Below, in pieces: positions 7,646 through 16,173 of a stretch of 64,000 nt of DNA. Location: assembly GCF_900110215.1 (NCBI RefSeq), contig NZ_FOCX01000005.1, positions 168,391 to 232,390 of the forward strand, given 5' to 3'. A program made the position numbers and the translations under genes. Position 1 is the first letter of the stretch. Every line of letters starts with the position of its first letter. This DNA is from Halorientalis persicus (lineage in GTDB: Archaea; Halobacteriota; Halobacteria; Halobacteriales; Haloarculaceae). The notes beneath the pieces are model-generated. The model was not told the origin of the DNA. It saw only the letters and a program-made list of their open reading frames with translations, and ran no database searches.

Positions 7646-8710
7646 CTACGGCTCGACGGAAAACGGCGCGAACTCGTCGGTCCGCTCGACGAGCGCCGCG
7701 ATCACGTCCACGGCACCGGTCAGGTCCGCCGTATCGATTACCTCGACGGGCGTGTGCATATACCGGGTCGGGATCCCGACGTTCACCGACGGGATGCCCC
7801 CGCGCTGGACGAAGATCGAATTCGCGTCGGTCTTGGTCGTGTTGCTCGCCGCCTCCAGCTGGATCGGTACGTCCGCGTCGTCGGCCACTGTCCGCAACGC
7901 GTCGACCAGTTTCGGGTGGTCCGGGAGCCCGCGACGGATCGACGGCCCCTCGCCCAGCGCCACGTCCACGTCCCGCTTGGCGGCCAGCCCGGGCGTGTCC
8001 GTCGCGTGGGTCACGTCCACCACGACGGCGGCGTCGGGGTCGAGATCGAAGCCGATCATCTGTGCGCCGTTGCCACCGACCTCTTCTTGCACCGTGCTGA
8101 CGGCCTTCACTGTCGCGTCTACGTCGTTCTCGACGGCGGTCCGGAGGACTTCCGCGGCGCTCCACGTGCCCACGCGGTTGTCCATTGCCCGGCCAGTGAG
8201 CCGGGTGCCCTGCAGCTCCTCCACGCCGGAAGCCACGGTCAGGGGATCGCCCACGTCGACGAGGTCGCGTGCTTCCTCCTCGTCCGCGGCTCCGATATCG
8301 ACGTACTGCTCGGTGATCTCCGCAACCTCGTCGTCGTCGCCATCGCGCAGGTGGATCGCCGTCTGGCCGATCACGCCCGAGACCGACCCGTCGTCGGTGC
8401 GGATCGTGACGTGTTGTCCGCGGGAGACGGTCTTGTCCGTCCCGCCGACCCGAGAGAGGTGGAGGAAGCCGTCGTCGTCGATCCGGCGGACGACGAACCC
8501 GATCTCGTCGCCGTGCCCCGTCACGACGACGGTCGGGCCGTCGCCGCTTCCCTCGTGGACCGCGACGGCGTTGCCGTAAGCGTCGGTTCGTACCTCGTCG
8601 GCCACGTCCGAGCAGTGGTCGATCCAGACCCGCTGGGCCGCGGTCTCGAAGCCGGTCGGTGCGCCGGTTTCCAGCAGCGCCGTGAGGAATTCGCGTCGTC
8701 GTCCGTCCAT
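7646..8710 (-). CDS. M42 family metallo-aminopeptidase
   Basis: From ATG 8710 (MDGRRREFLTALLE) the product is 354 residues; a longer reading adds 52 residues of atypical composition. Di-metal M42 signatures are present: GHGDEIGFVV (His ligand), MDNRVG (bridging Asp), catalytic VQEEVGGNGAQ, DVTHATDTPG and the C-terminal YMHTPVEVIDTADL. Such enzymes form large dodecameric tetrahedral aminopeptidases that trim peptides released by the proteasome. It is monocistronic, 96 bp upstream-side from the LSm operon. Confidence 0.93.
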   Translation of the reverse strand: MDGRRREFLTALLETGAPTGFETAAQRVWIDHCSDVADEVRTDAYGNAVAVHEGSGDGPTVVVTGHGDEIGFVVRRIDDDGFLHLSRVGGTDKTVSRGQHVTIRTDDGSVSGVIGQTAIHLRDGDDDEVAEITEQYVDIGAADEEEARDLVDVGDPLTVASGVEELQGTRLTGRAMDNRVGTWSAAEVLRTAVENDVDATVKAVSTVQEEVGGNGAQMIGFDLDPDAAVVVDVTHATDTPGLAAKRDVDVALGEGPSIRRGLPDHPKLVDALRTVADDADVPIQLEAASNTTKTDANSIFVQRGGIPSVNVGIPTRYMHTPVEVIDTADLTGAVDVIAALVERTDEFAPFSVEP

Positions 8711-8836
8711 ACTGTCCCCTGCACCGGGCCGACCAAGAACCCGGCGACCGACCAGTCCGAGTCTGGCGGGCGGGGTCGGCCTGGGTAGGTTCGCCGCCTC
8801 CCCAAACCGTAAGCCCGCTCGCGTGGAACGCTCACT

Positions 8837-9088
8837 ATGGCCGACATCACACTGTTCGAGCTCCACCTCGACGACGCGACGTTCTCCAACTCCGCGCCCT
8901 TCGTCGGCGGCGAGGACGACGCCGAGGGGGCCGAGGCCGAGGCGGCCGACGAGTCCGGCAGCGGTGCCGCGGGGAAGCTGTACATCCTGCTGGCGCTGGG
9001 TGCCATCGTGGGGCTGGCCTGGCTGGTCTCCCGGAGCGAGGTCGGTGAGGGGATCGAGATCGACGAGGAGATCGAACTGACCAGCTGA
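8837..9088 (+). CDS. small single-pass membrane protein
   Basis: An 83-residue protein, MADITLFELHLDDATFSNSA. It has an acidic first half, one transmembrane helix (about 49-65; LYILLALGAIVGLAWLV) and an acidic tail, so most charge lies on soluble sides. No enzymatic motif is seen. It precedes, on the same strand, the zinc metalloprotein gene at 9129 by 40 bp and may be cotranscribed. A TATA-like element between them (GCTTTTTACC) suggests the second gene also has its own promoter. Confidence 0.7.
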   Translation: MADITLFELHLDDATFSNSAPFVGGEDDAEGAEAEAADESGSGAAGKLYILLALGAIVGLAWLVSRSEVGEGIEIDEEIELTS

Positions 9089-9128
9089 GTGGAGAAGAGC
9101 TTTTTACCGGTCACCTCTTGACCGGAGT

Positions 9129-10076
9129 ATGGGTCTCTTTCGTAGCGTCCAGGCGGTCACGGGAGCATCGGGGACGGGTCCCGTCGACTGGAACGCGGTC
9201 GCCGAGGCGGCCAAAGCGTCGACCGAGCCTGGCTCTATCGCACTCTCGACGGAACAACAGGAGGGGTACGCCGACGACGTACGCGAGGCGCGCGCTCGCA
9301 TCCGGGAAGTCGCCGCCATCGACTTCGACGTGCCCGACTCCATCGAAATCCAGAACCGCCACCACTGGATCGACGCCAACATCGACACCTTCCAGCGCGT
9401 GATGGCACCGCTGGGCGAGCAGGTCGGGCTGATCCCGGGGCTGGCCCGCGTGGTCAACACCGGGACGATGTCCATCGCACTCGGTTTCCTCGGCAACAAC
9501 GTCCTCGGACAGTACGACCCGCTCTTGCTCGCCGAGAGCGACGCCCACTCGCTGTACTTCGTCCACCCCAACATCAGCAAGGTGGCGACGATGCTCGACG
9601 TGTCCGAGCCGCGGTTCCGCCGCTGGATCGCGTTCCACGAGGTCTCCCACGCCGCTGAGTTCGGGGCCGCCCCGTGGCTCGCCGACCAGCTCGAGGCCGA
9701 CCTCGAACGCGCGGTCGACGCCCTCGGCGAGGGGAGTCTCGACCGGGAGGCGCTGGGGAGTCTCGACACCACCATGACCGCCGTCGAGGGCTACGCGGAA
9801 CTCGTGATGGATCGCGCCTTCGACGGGGAGTACGCCGACCTCCGACGGAAACTCGACGAACGCCGGCAGGGTCGGGGCCCGGTCTCCCAACTCGTCCGCA
9901 GACTGCTGGGGCTGGGCATGAAGCGTCGGCAGTACGAACGTGGCAAGCAGTTCTTCGAGACCGTCGCCGACGAGCGGGGCATCGAGGGCGCGTCTGCGGT
10001 CTGGGAGCGACCGGAGAACCTGCCGACCGACACCGAACTCGACGACCCGAACGCCTGGCTCGACCGCGTCCGCTGA
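9129..10076 (+). CDS. DUF2342-type zinc-dependent metalloprotease-like protein
   Basis: The protein has 315 residues, starting MGLFRSVQAVTGASG. The segment AFHEVSHAAEFGAAPWLADQL carries an HExxH zinc-binding motif. A downstream EGYAELVMDRAF supplies a candidate third ligand, and RRQYERGKQFFE follows, the order seen in the DUF2342 family. Actinobacterial and haloarchaeal members have been labelled as associated with coenzyme F420 biosynthesis through phylogenetic co-occurrence, without a demonstrated substrate. No F420 gene is adjacent. Proteolytic activity is inferred only from the motif. Confidence 0.85.
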   Translation: MGLFRSVQAVTGASGTGPVDWNAVAEAAKASTEPGSIALSTEQQEGYADDVREARARIREVAAIDFDVPDSIEIQNRHHWIDANIDTFQRVMAPLGEQVGLIPGLARVVNTGTMSIALGFLGNNVLGQYDPLLLAESDAHSLYFVHPNISKVATMLDVSEPRFRRWIAFHEVSHAAEFGAAPWLADQLEADLERAVDALGEGSLDREALGSLDTTMTAVEGYAELVMDRAFDGEYADLRRKLDERRQGRGPVSQLVRRLLGLGMKRRQYERGKQFFETVADERGIEGASAVWERPENLPTDTELDDPNAWLDRVR

Positions 10077-10388
10077 CTAGCGGTTACGCTGTTCCTGGGG
10101 CCGTTCGTCGCGGTCCGCGCTCTCGAACCGCCGCTCCAGGTGCCCATCCGACTCCGACGCCCGCTCCGGCGTCTCCTGATCGCGGAAGCCGTCCGCGCTG
10201 GGGATGGCGAACCGCATCAGGAGCACACCGAGCAGGAGGCCACCCGCCACTGCCCCGACCACGACGGTCGGACTCGGATTCCCCTGGAGGGTTATGAGCC
10301 CCGACGACACGCCGACGAGGAGGACGAATCCGAGCTGGAGCCGTCGCGTGAAAGCCTCGCGTTCGTCGTTCGACACCGGTCCGACCAT
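10077..10388 (-). CDS. small membrane protein, two helices
   Basis: A 103-residue protein, MVGPVSNDEREAFTRRLQLG. Two hydrophobic helices (about 18-34 and 40-61) form a hairpin, followed by a polar Glu/Arg-rich tail that should face the cytoplasm. Its ATG overlaps the stop of the upstream NTF2-like gene by one base, so the two are translated together. Its own stop abuts the stop of the convergent gene. No function was recognised. Confidence 0.7.
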   Translation of the reverse strand: MVGPVSNDEREAFTRRLQLGFVLLVGVSSGLITLQGNPSPTVVVGAVAGGLLLGVLLMRFAIPSADGFRDQETPERASESDGHLERRFESADRDERPQEQRNR

Positions 10389-10801
10389 CAGACCTCACCC
10401 GCCGTGCTGACGTGCATCCCGACGAACTGCCAGTTTGTCTCCGTATCGGCGGGCCCCCCAGCCGCGTCACGGCGTTCGAGCGTCCCGCTCCAGCGCGTGT
10501 CGAACTCGTAACGAATCCCCCGCTGGGTGTCGGTCCAGCCCATGTCCACCGTGTCGCTGAACCAGGCGTGGCGCTCCCGCTCGGTCGTTCGGAGGGCGTT
10601 GCTCTCGACGGCCCAGTCGACAGTCGTCGCGGTCTGCTCCCGCAATCTCTCCCGGATCGATTCGGTCCCGACCAATCGCTCGGAGATACCGAACTTGACG
10701 ACCGCATCCTCGCCCGACCGCTCGTCGGCGAAAAATGGGCCCAGCGGCGCACCGGCCCGGAGCGCGTCGTAGTACGACCGGATCGTGTCGGCGGCGTCCA
10801 T
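10388..10801 (-). CDS. SnoaL/NTF2-like fold protein
   Basis: I chose ATG 10801 (MDAADTIRSYYDALRAGAPL), giving 137 residues. The helix DTIRSYYDALRAG followed by beta-rich sequence with tryptophans (WAVESNALRTTERERHAWFSDTVDMGW, RWSGTLERRD) fits the cone-shaped SnoaL/DUF4440 fold, used for small polyketide-type ligands or as a binding domain. There are no decisive catalytic residues. It is first of a two-gene operon with the membrane protein at 10077, and divergent from the PadR gene. Confidence 0.72.
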   Translation of the reverse strand: MDAADTIRSYYDALRAGAPLGPFFADERSGEDAVVKFGISERLVGTESIRERLREQTATTVDWAVESNALRTTERERHAWFSDTVDMGWTDTQRGIRYEFDTRWSGTLERRDAAGGPADTETNWQFVGMHVSTAGEV

Positions 10802-11024
10802 GACAGTGTGGTAGACGTGGGCGGACTTCAGTTGCAGGATTCGGGTTGGCCCCATCCAGAGTCGACACAACACGACATCCCCTCGACTGCCCAGTCTTCG
10901 AACACGAGACTCAGCGAGTGAGTCCACTCGGCGTCCCGCGAAACGCAGCCATCCTGCCCGGCAGGGATCTCGCAATTTTCTGCCAGGCGATAGATTTAAT
11001 TTAATCAAGTTGGTACAACGATTT

Positions 11025-11315
11025 GTGTACGATCTGACTGGATTCCAGCGCGATCTGCTGTACGTCATCGCCGGGTACGACGAACCGCACGGGCTCGCGA
11101 TCAAGGACGCCCTCGAAGAGTACTACGAGGGCGAGATCCACCACGGCCGGCTCTACCCGAACCTCGACACCCTCGTCGAGAAGGGTCTCGTCGAGAAAGG
11201 GAAGAAAGACCGCCGGACGAACGTCTACAACGTCACCAAACGGGGTCGCCGCGAACTCGAAGCACGTCGGGAGTGGGAGGACCAGTACCTCGAAGAGAGT
11301 ACGATCCTGGCGTAA
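11025..11315 (+). CDS. PadR family transcriptional regulator
   Basis: Starting at GTG 11025 the 96-residue product begins MYDLTGFQRDLLYVIAGYDE, which is how the haloarchaeal family starts; a TTG at 11010 is also in frame. The whole protein is one winged helix: HGLAIKDALEEYYEGEIHHG, recognition helix region RLYPNLDTLVEKGLVEKG, and wing KKDRRTNVYNVTKRGRREL. No ligand domain is present. A TATA-like ATTTAATTTAATC at 10993-11005 lies about 25 nt upstream, giving a leaderless or nearly leaderless mRNA. The target is unknown; the next gene is an esterase. Confidence 0.92.
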   Translation: MYDLTGFQRDLLYVIAGYDEPHGLAIKDALEEYYEGEIHHGRLYPNLDTLVEKGLVEKGKKDRRTNVYNVTKRGRRELEARREWEDQYLEESTILA

Positions 11316-11446
11316 TCTCACCAGCCAGCGGTACGGACACACTGTCCTGCGTCGCCTGGTCGCGCCAGCGGCCATTGGCTTAATTACCTTCGTTTGCGCG
11401 CCGAAATCTTTTATCCGGTCCGGTATCTGGTATCAGTCGGTTTCCA

Positions 11447-13105
11447 ATGGACAGACGGACGTATCTGGGGGCGCTCGGGGGAGCGTCCGTGTTCGGAGCA
11501 GGGAGCGGCATCGGCAGCGCGAATGCGACCTGGTGGTTCTCGGACCCTGAGGTCGAGATCGAGAGCGGTACCGTCGAGGGCGACGAGGAGGGCGACGTGA
11601 ACGCCTTCCGGGGGATTCCCTACGCTCACCAGCCGGTGGGTGAGCGTCGGTTCCGGCCGCCGGAGACGCCCGCGCCGTCGTGGGACGGTACACGCGGTGC
11701 CCACGACTACGGGCCGCGCGCACCGCAACCGATTCTCGCGACGGGGTTTCTCGGCCTCGACGTGGGCAAGTTCGTCGGGAGCGAGGACGGCTGTCTCAAC
11801 CTCAACGTCTGGGCTCCAGCGGACGCAGACCCCGGCGAGAAGCCCGTGATGTACTGGATCCACGGCGGCGCGTACAACTTCGGGAGCAACCGGTTCCCCG
11901 GCGGGGCGCTCGCCGAAGCCGGCGACGTGGTCGTCGTCGCCGTCAACTATCGCCTCAACGCGCTGGGCTTTTTCGCCCACCCCGAGGTGACGGCGGCGTC
12001 CCCGTCGGCCCCGACCAACTTCGGCTACCTCGACATCCGCGCCGGCCTGGAGTGGGTCCAGCGGAACGTCGCGGCTTTCGGTGGCGACCCGGACAACGTG
12101 ACCATCTTCGGCGAGTCCGCGGGTGGCCACGCCGTCCTGACGCTACTGACCGACCCCGAAGCGAAGGGGCTGTTCCACCGCGCGATCAGCCAGAGCGGTC
12201 CGATCAACGACCCGCTCTATCCGCTGGCGGAGCTGGAGGACCGCGGGACCGAGGCGGCCCGTGAACTCGACTGCGCGAGCGGTGACACGCTCGCCTGTCT
12301 CCGGGACGCGAAGCCGGCGGAACTGGCCGAGGCCTACGGGGTTGCGGGCGCGCTCGCGAGCGAGGCCACCGACGGGGGGACGCCCCGGGTGGAACTACCG
12401 GGACTGATCTTCGGCGTCGACGGCGAAGTCGTCCGGGCCCACCCCGCGACGCTGATCGAGGACGGCGAGTTCCACGACGTGCCGGTCCTGCTGGGCGGTA
12501 ACGCCGAGGAGTACCAGTTCTTCCTCGAATTCGCCGACGATACCGTGCCGGAATCGGAGGCGGCCTACCGCGACCGCCTACAGCGCGTGTATGGGGACTT
12601 CGGTGACCGAGTCGTCGACGCCTACCCGGTGAGCGACTACGACTCCATCGAGGCGGCGTACATCGACGTGAACACGGACGACTTCTTCCTGTGTTCGGAC
12701 GTGGCGGTCACCGACGCCATCACCCGACAGGGCGGGACCGCCTACCGCTACCTGTTCGACGACACGCCGACCATCCCGGTGACCCTGCTCTCCGATGACC
12801 CCGGTGCGTACCACACCGCCGAACTCGCCTACGTCTTCGGCGAGACGGTCACCCAGCAGGGGCTCCCGACGGGGATCATAGGCCCGGGCGACTGGGTGCT
12901 CCGGGACCGGATGCAGGGCTACTGGACGAACTTCGCGGCCAGCGGCGACCCCAACGGCGACGGCCTGCCGGAGTGGCGCGAGGCCACCCGGAACCAGCGC
13001 CGGGTCCGCCTCCAGGAGGACTCGGTGACCGTCGAGACGGGGACCAGCGACGGCTGTGCGGTGATGCAGGATATTTACAGCTACCTCCGCTCGACCGGCC
13101 GCTGA
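11447..13105 (+). CDS. type B carboxylesterase, exported
   Basis: The protein has 552 residues. MDRRTYLGALGGASVFGAGS is a probable Tat signal. The mature part is a carboxylesterase/cholinesterase-fold hydrolase: FRGIPYAHQP, EDGCLNLNVW, oxyanion hole HGGAYNFGS, and nucleophile Ser224 in FGESAGGHA, with the charge-relay acid and histidine in the C-terminal half (AYHTAELAYVFG supplies a His). It should hydrolyse ester substrates outside the cell. A TATA-like CTTTTATCC (11408-11416) lies about 30 nt upstream of the ATG. It ends directly against the convergent gene at 13106. Confidence 0.93.
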   Translation: MDRRTYLGALGGASVFGAGSGIGSANATWWFSDPEVEIESGTVEGDEEGDVNAFRGIPYAHQPVGERRFRPPETPAPSWDGTRGAHDYGPRAPQPILATGFLGLDVGKFVGSEDGCLNLNVWAPADADPGEKPVMYWIHGGAYNFGSNRFPGGALAEAGDVVVVAVNYRLNALGFFAHPEVTAASPSAPTNFGYLDIRAGLEWVQRNVAAFGGDPDNVTIFGESAGGHAVLTLLTDPEAKGLFHRAISQSGPINDPLYPLAELEDRGTEAARELDCASGDTLACLRDAKPAELAEAYGVAGALASEATDGGTPRVELPGLIFGVDGEVVRAHPATLIEDGEFHDVPVLLGGNAEEYQFFLEFADDTVPESEAAYRDRLQRVYGDFGDRVVDAYPVSDYDSIEAAYIDVNTDDFFLCSDVAVTDAITRQGGTAYRYLFDDTPTIPVTLLSDDPGAYHTAELAYVFGETVTQQGLPTGIIGPGDWVLRDRMQGYWTNFAASGDPNGDGLPEWREATRNQRRVRLQEDSVTVETGTSDGCAVMQDIYSYLRSTGR

Positions 13106-13648
13106 CTACTCGAACCCGCGGCTGACGGTGTCCTCGACCAGGTCGTCCAGTTCCGCGTCGAGCAGTTCCTCGGCCTCCTCGAAGGTGGACGAGAGGTCGT
13201 CGAGTTCGTCGGGTCGGTCGTCGAACTCGATGTCCGCGGGCCCGAAGGCGGGGCTGTCCAGCGTCTCCATCACGTCGTCGAACAGCGCGTCCGGCGTCGT
13301 CGGGGCGTCGGCGTGGGCCTTGAGGACCTCCTCCATTTCGCTGGCCGTGTCCTCGGCGTCGTCTTCCTCGATGGGTTGCTGGACGCCGAACCGGCCAGAA
13401 TCCTCGCTGGGGAACAGGTCGTCGAGGTCCTCGTCGATGCGCCGGGCGACCCGTGTGCCGACGCCCTGGACCTCGAAGGGGTTTTTCGCGTACGTCTTGA
13501 GCTGGTAGACGGCGGCGTCAGGGTGTCCGACGTACAGGTCCTCGCCGATACCGCTCGTGCGGTCGCCACCCACGGCCCGCCAGCCACCGGGGTCCGCGTC
13601 GCTCTCCACGACGTCTTCGAGGATGTCCTGCCAGTCTCTGACGCGCAT
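13106..13648 (-). CDS. acidic protein of unknown function
   Basis: From ATG 13648 (MRVRDWQDILEDVVESDADP) the product is 180 residues; upstream in-frame codons back to 14140 lie antisense to other sequence and look non-coding. The first 90 residues are a mixed domain (GEDLYVGHPDAAVYQLKTYAKNPFEVQGVG). The rest is very acidic and helical (FEEAEELLDAELDDLVED). No catalytic motif is visible. Its stop abuts the esterase stop. About 190 bp without a gene separate it from the HisG-like gene; I see nothing else there. Confidence 0.72.
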   Translation of the reverse strand: MRVRDWQDILEDVVESDADPGGWRAVGGDRTSGIGEDLYVGHPDAAVYQLKTYAKNPFEVQGVGTRVARRIDEDLDDLFPSEDSGRFGVQQPIEEDDAEDTASEMEEVLKAHADAPTTPDALFDDVMETLDSPAFGPADIEFDDRPDELDDLSSTFEEAEELLDAELDDLVEDTVSRGFE

Positions 13649-13836
13649 AGCTATCCCGCGAATAGGATTCCGACGCCGAAGAACGTGTCGATAGCGGGCG
13701 AATCGTGGCCCTCGACGGCCCGGAACGTGACTCCCAGATCCGCCCGGGACGGACCGTCTCACCGTCGATGCCCCTTCGAAGCGGCGGAGCGCTTCCGACT
13801 GGAAGTCGCGACTACAGGAACCGAATACGCTCGCTT

Positions 13837-14733
13837 CTAGGTGGCGACTTTCGTCTCCAGATCCGGACCGACGAACAGGTCGGTCACCCGCTGGGTCGCG
13901 GCCGTCGTCTCCGCGGTGTTTTCGAGCAGCACCGTCTCGCTGGGGAACAGCCGCTCGCCCAGTTCCAGTCCGTACTCGTGGGCCGTCGACCCCGTCACCG
14001 TCAGGTACACGCCCAGGCCAGCCTCCGCGATAGCCGCCTCCTCGACGGCCCTCTCTTCGGGATAGGTGAACTCCACGTTCTCGATGGCGTCGGTCCCCAG
14101 AACGGCCTCGACGAGGCGCTCGTATCGGGGCGAGATACACATCTTTCCTTCGTAGGCACCCACGAACGACCGGTCGAGATCAGCGTCGAGTTGTCGGCGG
14201 GTCTCCGGTGTCGCGAGCAGGGTGTGCCAGACGGTGTCGCCGAGCCCGGAGACGATCCGAACGTCGGTGTCGTGGGGGTCGATCCGGTCGTTGACTTCGT
14301 CAAGCCCCGTCAGGGGTTCGGGATCGAGGCTGACCACCTCTTCGAGGACGAGGTCAGCGCTGTCGAACCCGAGCGCGAACTCGTGGGTTCGGAGCGCGCG
14401 GAACGGTTCCTCGCGGCCGACGAGCTGGAGATCGTACCCGTCGAGATCGAGGGTGAGGCTGTCGAAGACGATCCGACGGGGCATTCCGGCACGGTCGTCG
14501 CGCAGGAGTGTGTACTCCGGGGCCGTCGGGTCGTCGGTGTCCGAGTAGGCCGCCAGTCGGTCGTACACGTCCCGCTCGGCGGTCTGGTTGTCCTTGGTGA
14601 TCGCTTTCTCGTACTGGAGCGTCGAGATGACGTCGTCGGCGAGGTCGGTCGTGCCCGTCCGGGCCGCGAGCCGTTCGAGGACGGCCTCCAGCGGCCGTCC
14701 CTTGCGTGGGACGGCAACGCGGACAGTAGTCAT
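13837..14733 (-). CDS. HisG-like ATP-phosphoribosyltransferase homologue, function uncertain
   Basis: The N-terminus MTTVRVAVPRKGRPLEAVLE resembles the opening of HisG (RIAVPNKGRL...). The central part DVRIVSGLGDTVWHTLL and the C-terminal ENVEFTYPEERAVEEAAIAEAGLG fit a two-domain periplasmic-binding-like fold. At 298 residues the length is near HisG-L. However the usual HisG phrase around the PRPP site (DLGITGxD, then xGTxRK) is not evident. No other his gene is nearby. It may be a paralogue with another role. Confidence 0.55.
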   Translation of the reverse strand: MTTVRVAVPRKGRPLEAVLERLAARTGTTDLADDVISTLQYEKAITKDNQTAERDVYDRLAAYSDTDDPTAPEYTLLRDDRAGMPRRIVFDSLTLDLDGYDLQLVGREEPFRALRTHEFALGFDSADLVLEEVVSLDPEPLTGLDEVNDRIDPHDTDVRIVSGLGDTVWHTLLATPETRRQLDADLDRSFVGAYEGKMCISPRYERLVEAVLGTDAIENVEFTYPEERAVEEAAIAEAGLGVYLTVTGSTAHEYGLELGERLFPSETVLLENTAETTAATQRVTDLFVGPDLETKVAT

Positions 14734-14775
14734 TATCGAACAGGTCGCGAGCCGAGAGTAAAACGCGTCCGGTTT

Positions 14776-16062
14776 CTAGTCGTCGGCTGCGCCCAGCACG
14801 TTGCTGAGCTGTTCGCGCCACTCTTTGAGTTCCACGATGTCTGCCTCGATGTCGTCGACGCGGTCGTCGACCTCGTCGATGTCGTCCAGTTCGTCCTCGA
14901 GATCGTCGATGGAGCCCTGGATGGCGTCGATATCGTCGTCGACGTCTTTCACGTCGCCTTTCAGTGACTGGAGATCACCCTGGATGCCCTCGACGCTGTC
15001 TTCGAGCGAGGCGACCTGCTGGCTGTTGTCCTCGATGTCGTCTTCCAGCCCCCCGAGCTGGTCTTCGAGGGTCGCCACGTCGTCCTGCAGGCCCTCGATG
15101 AGATCCTGTCCGGTCCCGTTCTCTTCGAGGAACTCCTCGAGCGCGTCGACGTACGCGTCGAGTTCCGTCACGTCACTCTGGAGTTTCTCGATGCGAGCCT
15201 CGACGGCACCGCCGGTCCCGCCGCCGCTCTCGATTTCGAGTTCGGAACGGAGGACTTCGAGATCGTCGTCGTCGACCTCGCCTTCCTCGATTTCCGTGGC
15301 GAGCGCCGACGCCACGCTCTCGACGTCAAGTGAACCACCGGTGTCGGACTCGACCTCTGTGGCCTCCTCGGCGTCTTCAGTTTCCGCCTCGGTGTCGGCT
15401 TCCTGTTCTTCGGCCTCCGTCTCGTCTACCTCCTCGGCCTCGTCCTCGTCGTCGGTGTCTTCGGCTTCCGTCTCGTCTTCCTCCTCGGTCTCGTCCTCGT
15501 CGTCGCCCTCGTCGACGAGATCGACCGCCTCGGGATCAGCCTCGGCCTCCTCCGCGTTGGGATCGGTGAGGTCCAGCGTGCCGATGTCCTCGTCCTCCTC
15601 TTCGTCGTCGAGGCCAGGGACCGAGTCCGCGTTCCCGGAGATCACGTCACGCACGACATCGCTGCCGCTTCCCCCGACGACACCGTCTTCGTCCTCCAGT
15701 GGCGGGTCGACCTCGGCAATCTCGGGTTCGGTGAGGAACTGTTCGACGTTGTCCGTCCCCGTGGCCCGGATGCCGTAGACCGTCGTGTACTGCTCTTCGG
15801 CTTCGATCTCTCGCTCGAAGGTGATCTCGTCGTCTTCGATCGTCCAGTACTCACTCCCGTACTCCGGATGGAACCCCAGGTCCTCCACAGCGACGTTTTC
15901 GGGCACGTCGTCGACGAGTCTGACCGTCACCGCTTCGGTCCTGTCCGAGTTGATCCGAAACGCAATCGCGGGGACAGGAAACGCGTCGGCCTCGAACGTC
16001 TTGATCACGGTAACCCCGTTCGAGGTGACGGTCACCTCCTCGTAATTTTGCGATTCGCTCAT
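14776..16062 (-). CDS. large acidic coiled-coil protein
   Basis: The product is 428 residues from ATG 16062 (MSESQNYEEVTVTSNGVTVI). Residues 1-115 form a beta-rich domain (IAFRINSDRTEAVTVRLVDD). Residues about 150-260 are almost pure Asp/Glu/Ala/Val with repeated TEAEDT-like runs. Residues about 290-425 are heptad-rich coiled coil (LEDQLGGLEDDIEDNSQQV, DDLEDELDDIDEVDD). There are no membrane helices. The shape suggests a scaffold or tether. A minus-strand TATA-like CTTTAATAC (16088-16096) lies about 28 nt upstream. Confidence 0.75.
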   Translation of the reverse strand: MSESQNYEEVTVTSNGVTVIKTFEADAFPVPAIAFRINSDRTEAVTVRLVDDVPENVAVEDLGFHPEYGSEYWTIEDDEITFEREIEAEEQYTTVYGIRATGTDNVEQFLTEPEIAEVDPPLEDEDGVVGGSGSDVVRDVISGNADSVPGLDDEEEDEDIGTLDLTDPNAEEAEADPEAVDLVDEGDDEDETEEEDETEAEDTDDEDEAEEVDETEAEEQEADTEAETEDAEEATEVESDTGGSLDVESVASALATEIEEGEVDDDDLEVLRSELEIESGGGTGGAVEARIEKLQSDVTELDAYVDALEEFLEENGTGQDLIEGLQDDVATLEDQLGGLEDDIEDNSQQVASLEDSVEGIQGDLQSLKGDVKDVDDDIDAIQGSIDDLEDELDDIDEVDDRVDDIEADIVELKEWREQLSNVLGAADD

Positions 16063-16173
16063 GCTTACACTTCGAGTAACCAACGGTATTAAAGCTACGT
16101 ACCGTTTCTCCCCGCGTGGTAGGGACTCACAACCGCGTTCCGCCGTCGCCCGTCGCCCCGCAGTAACGACCGG

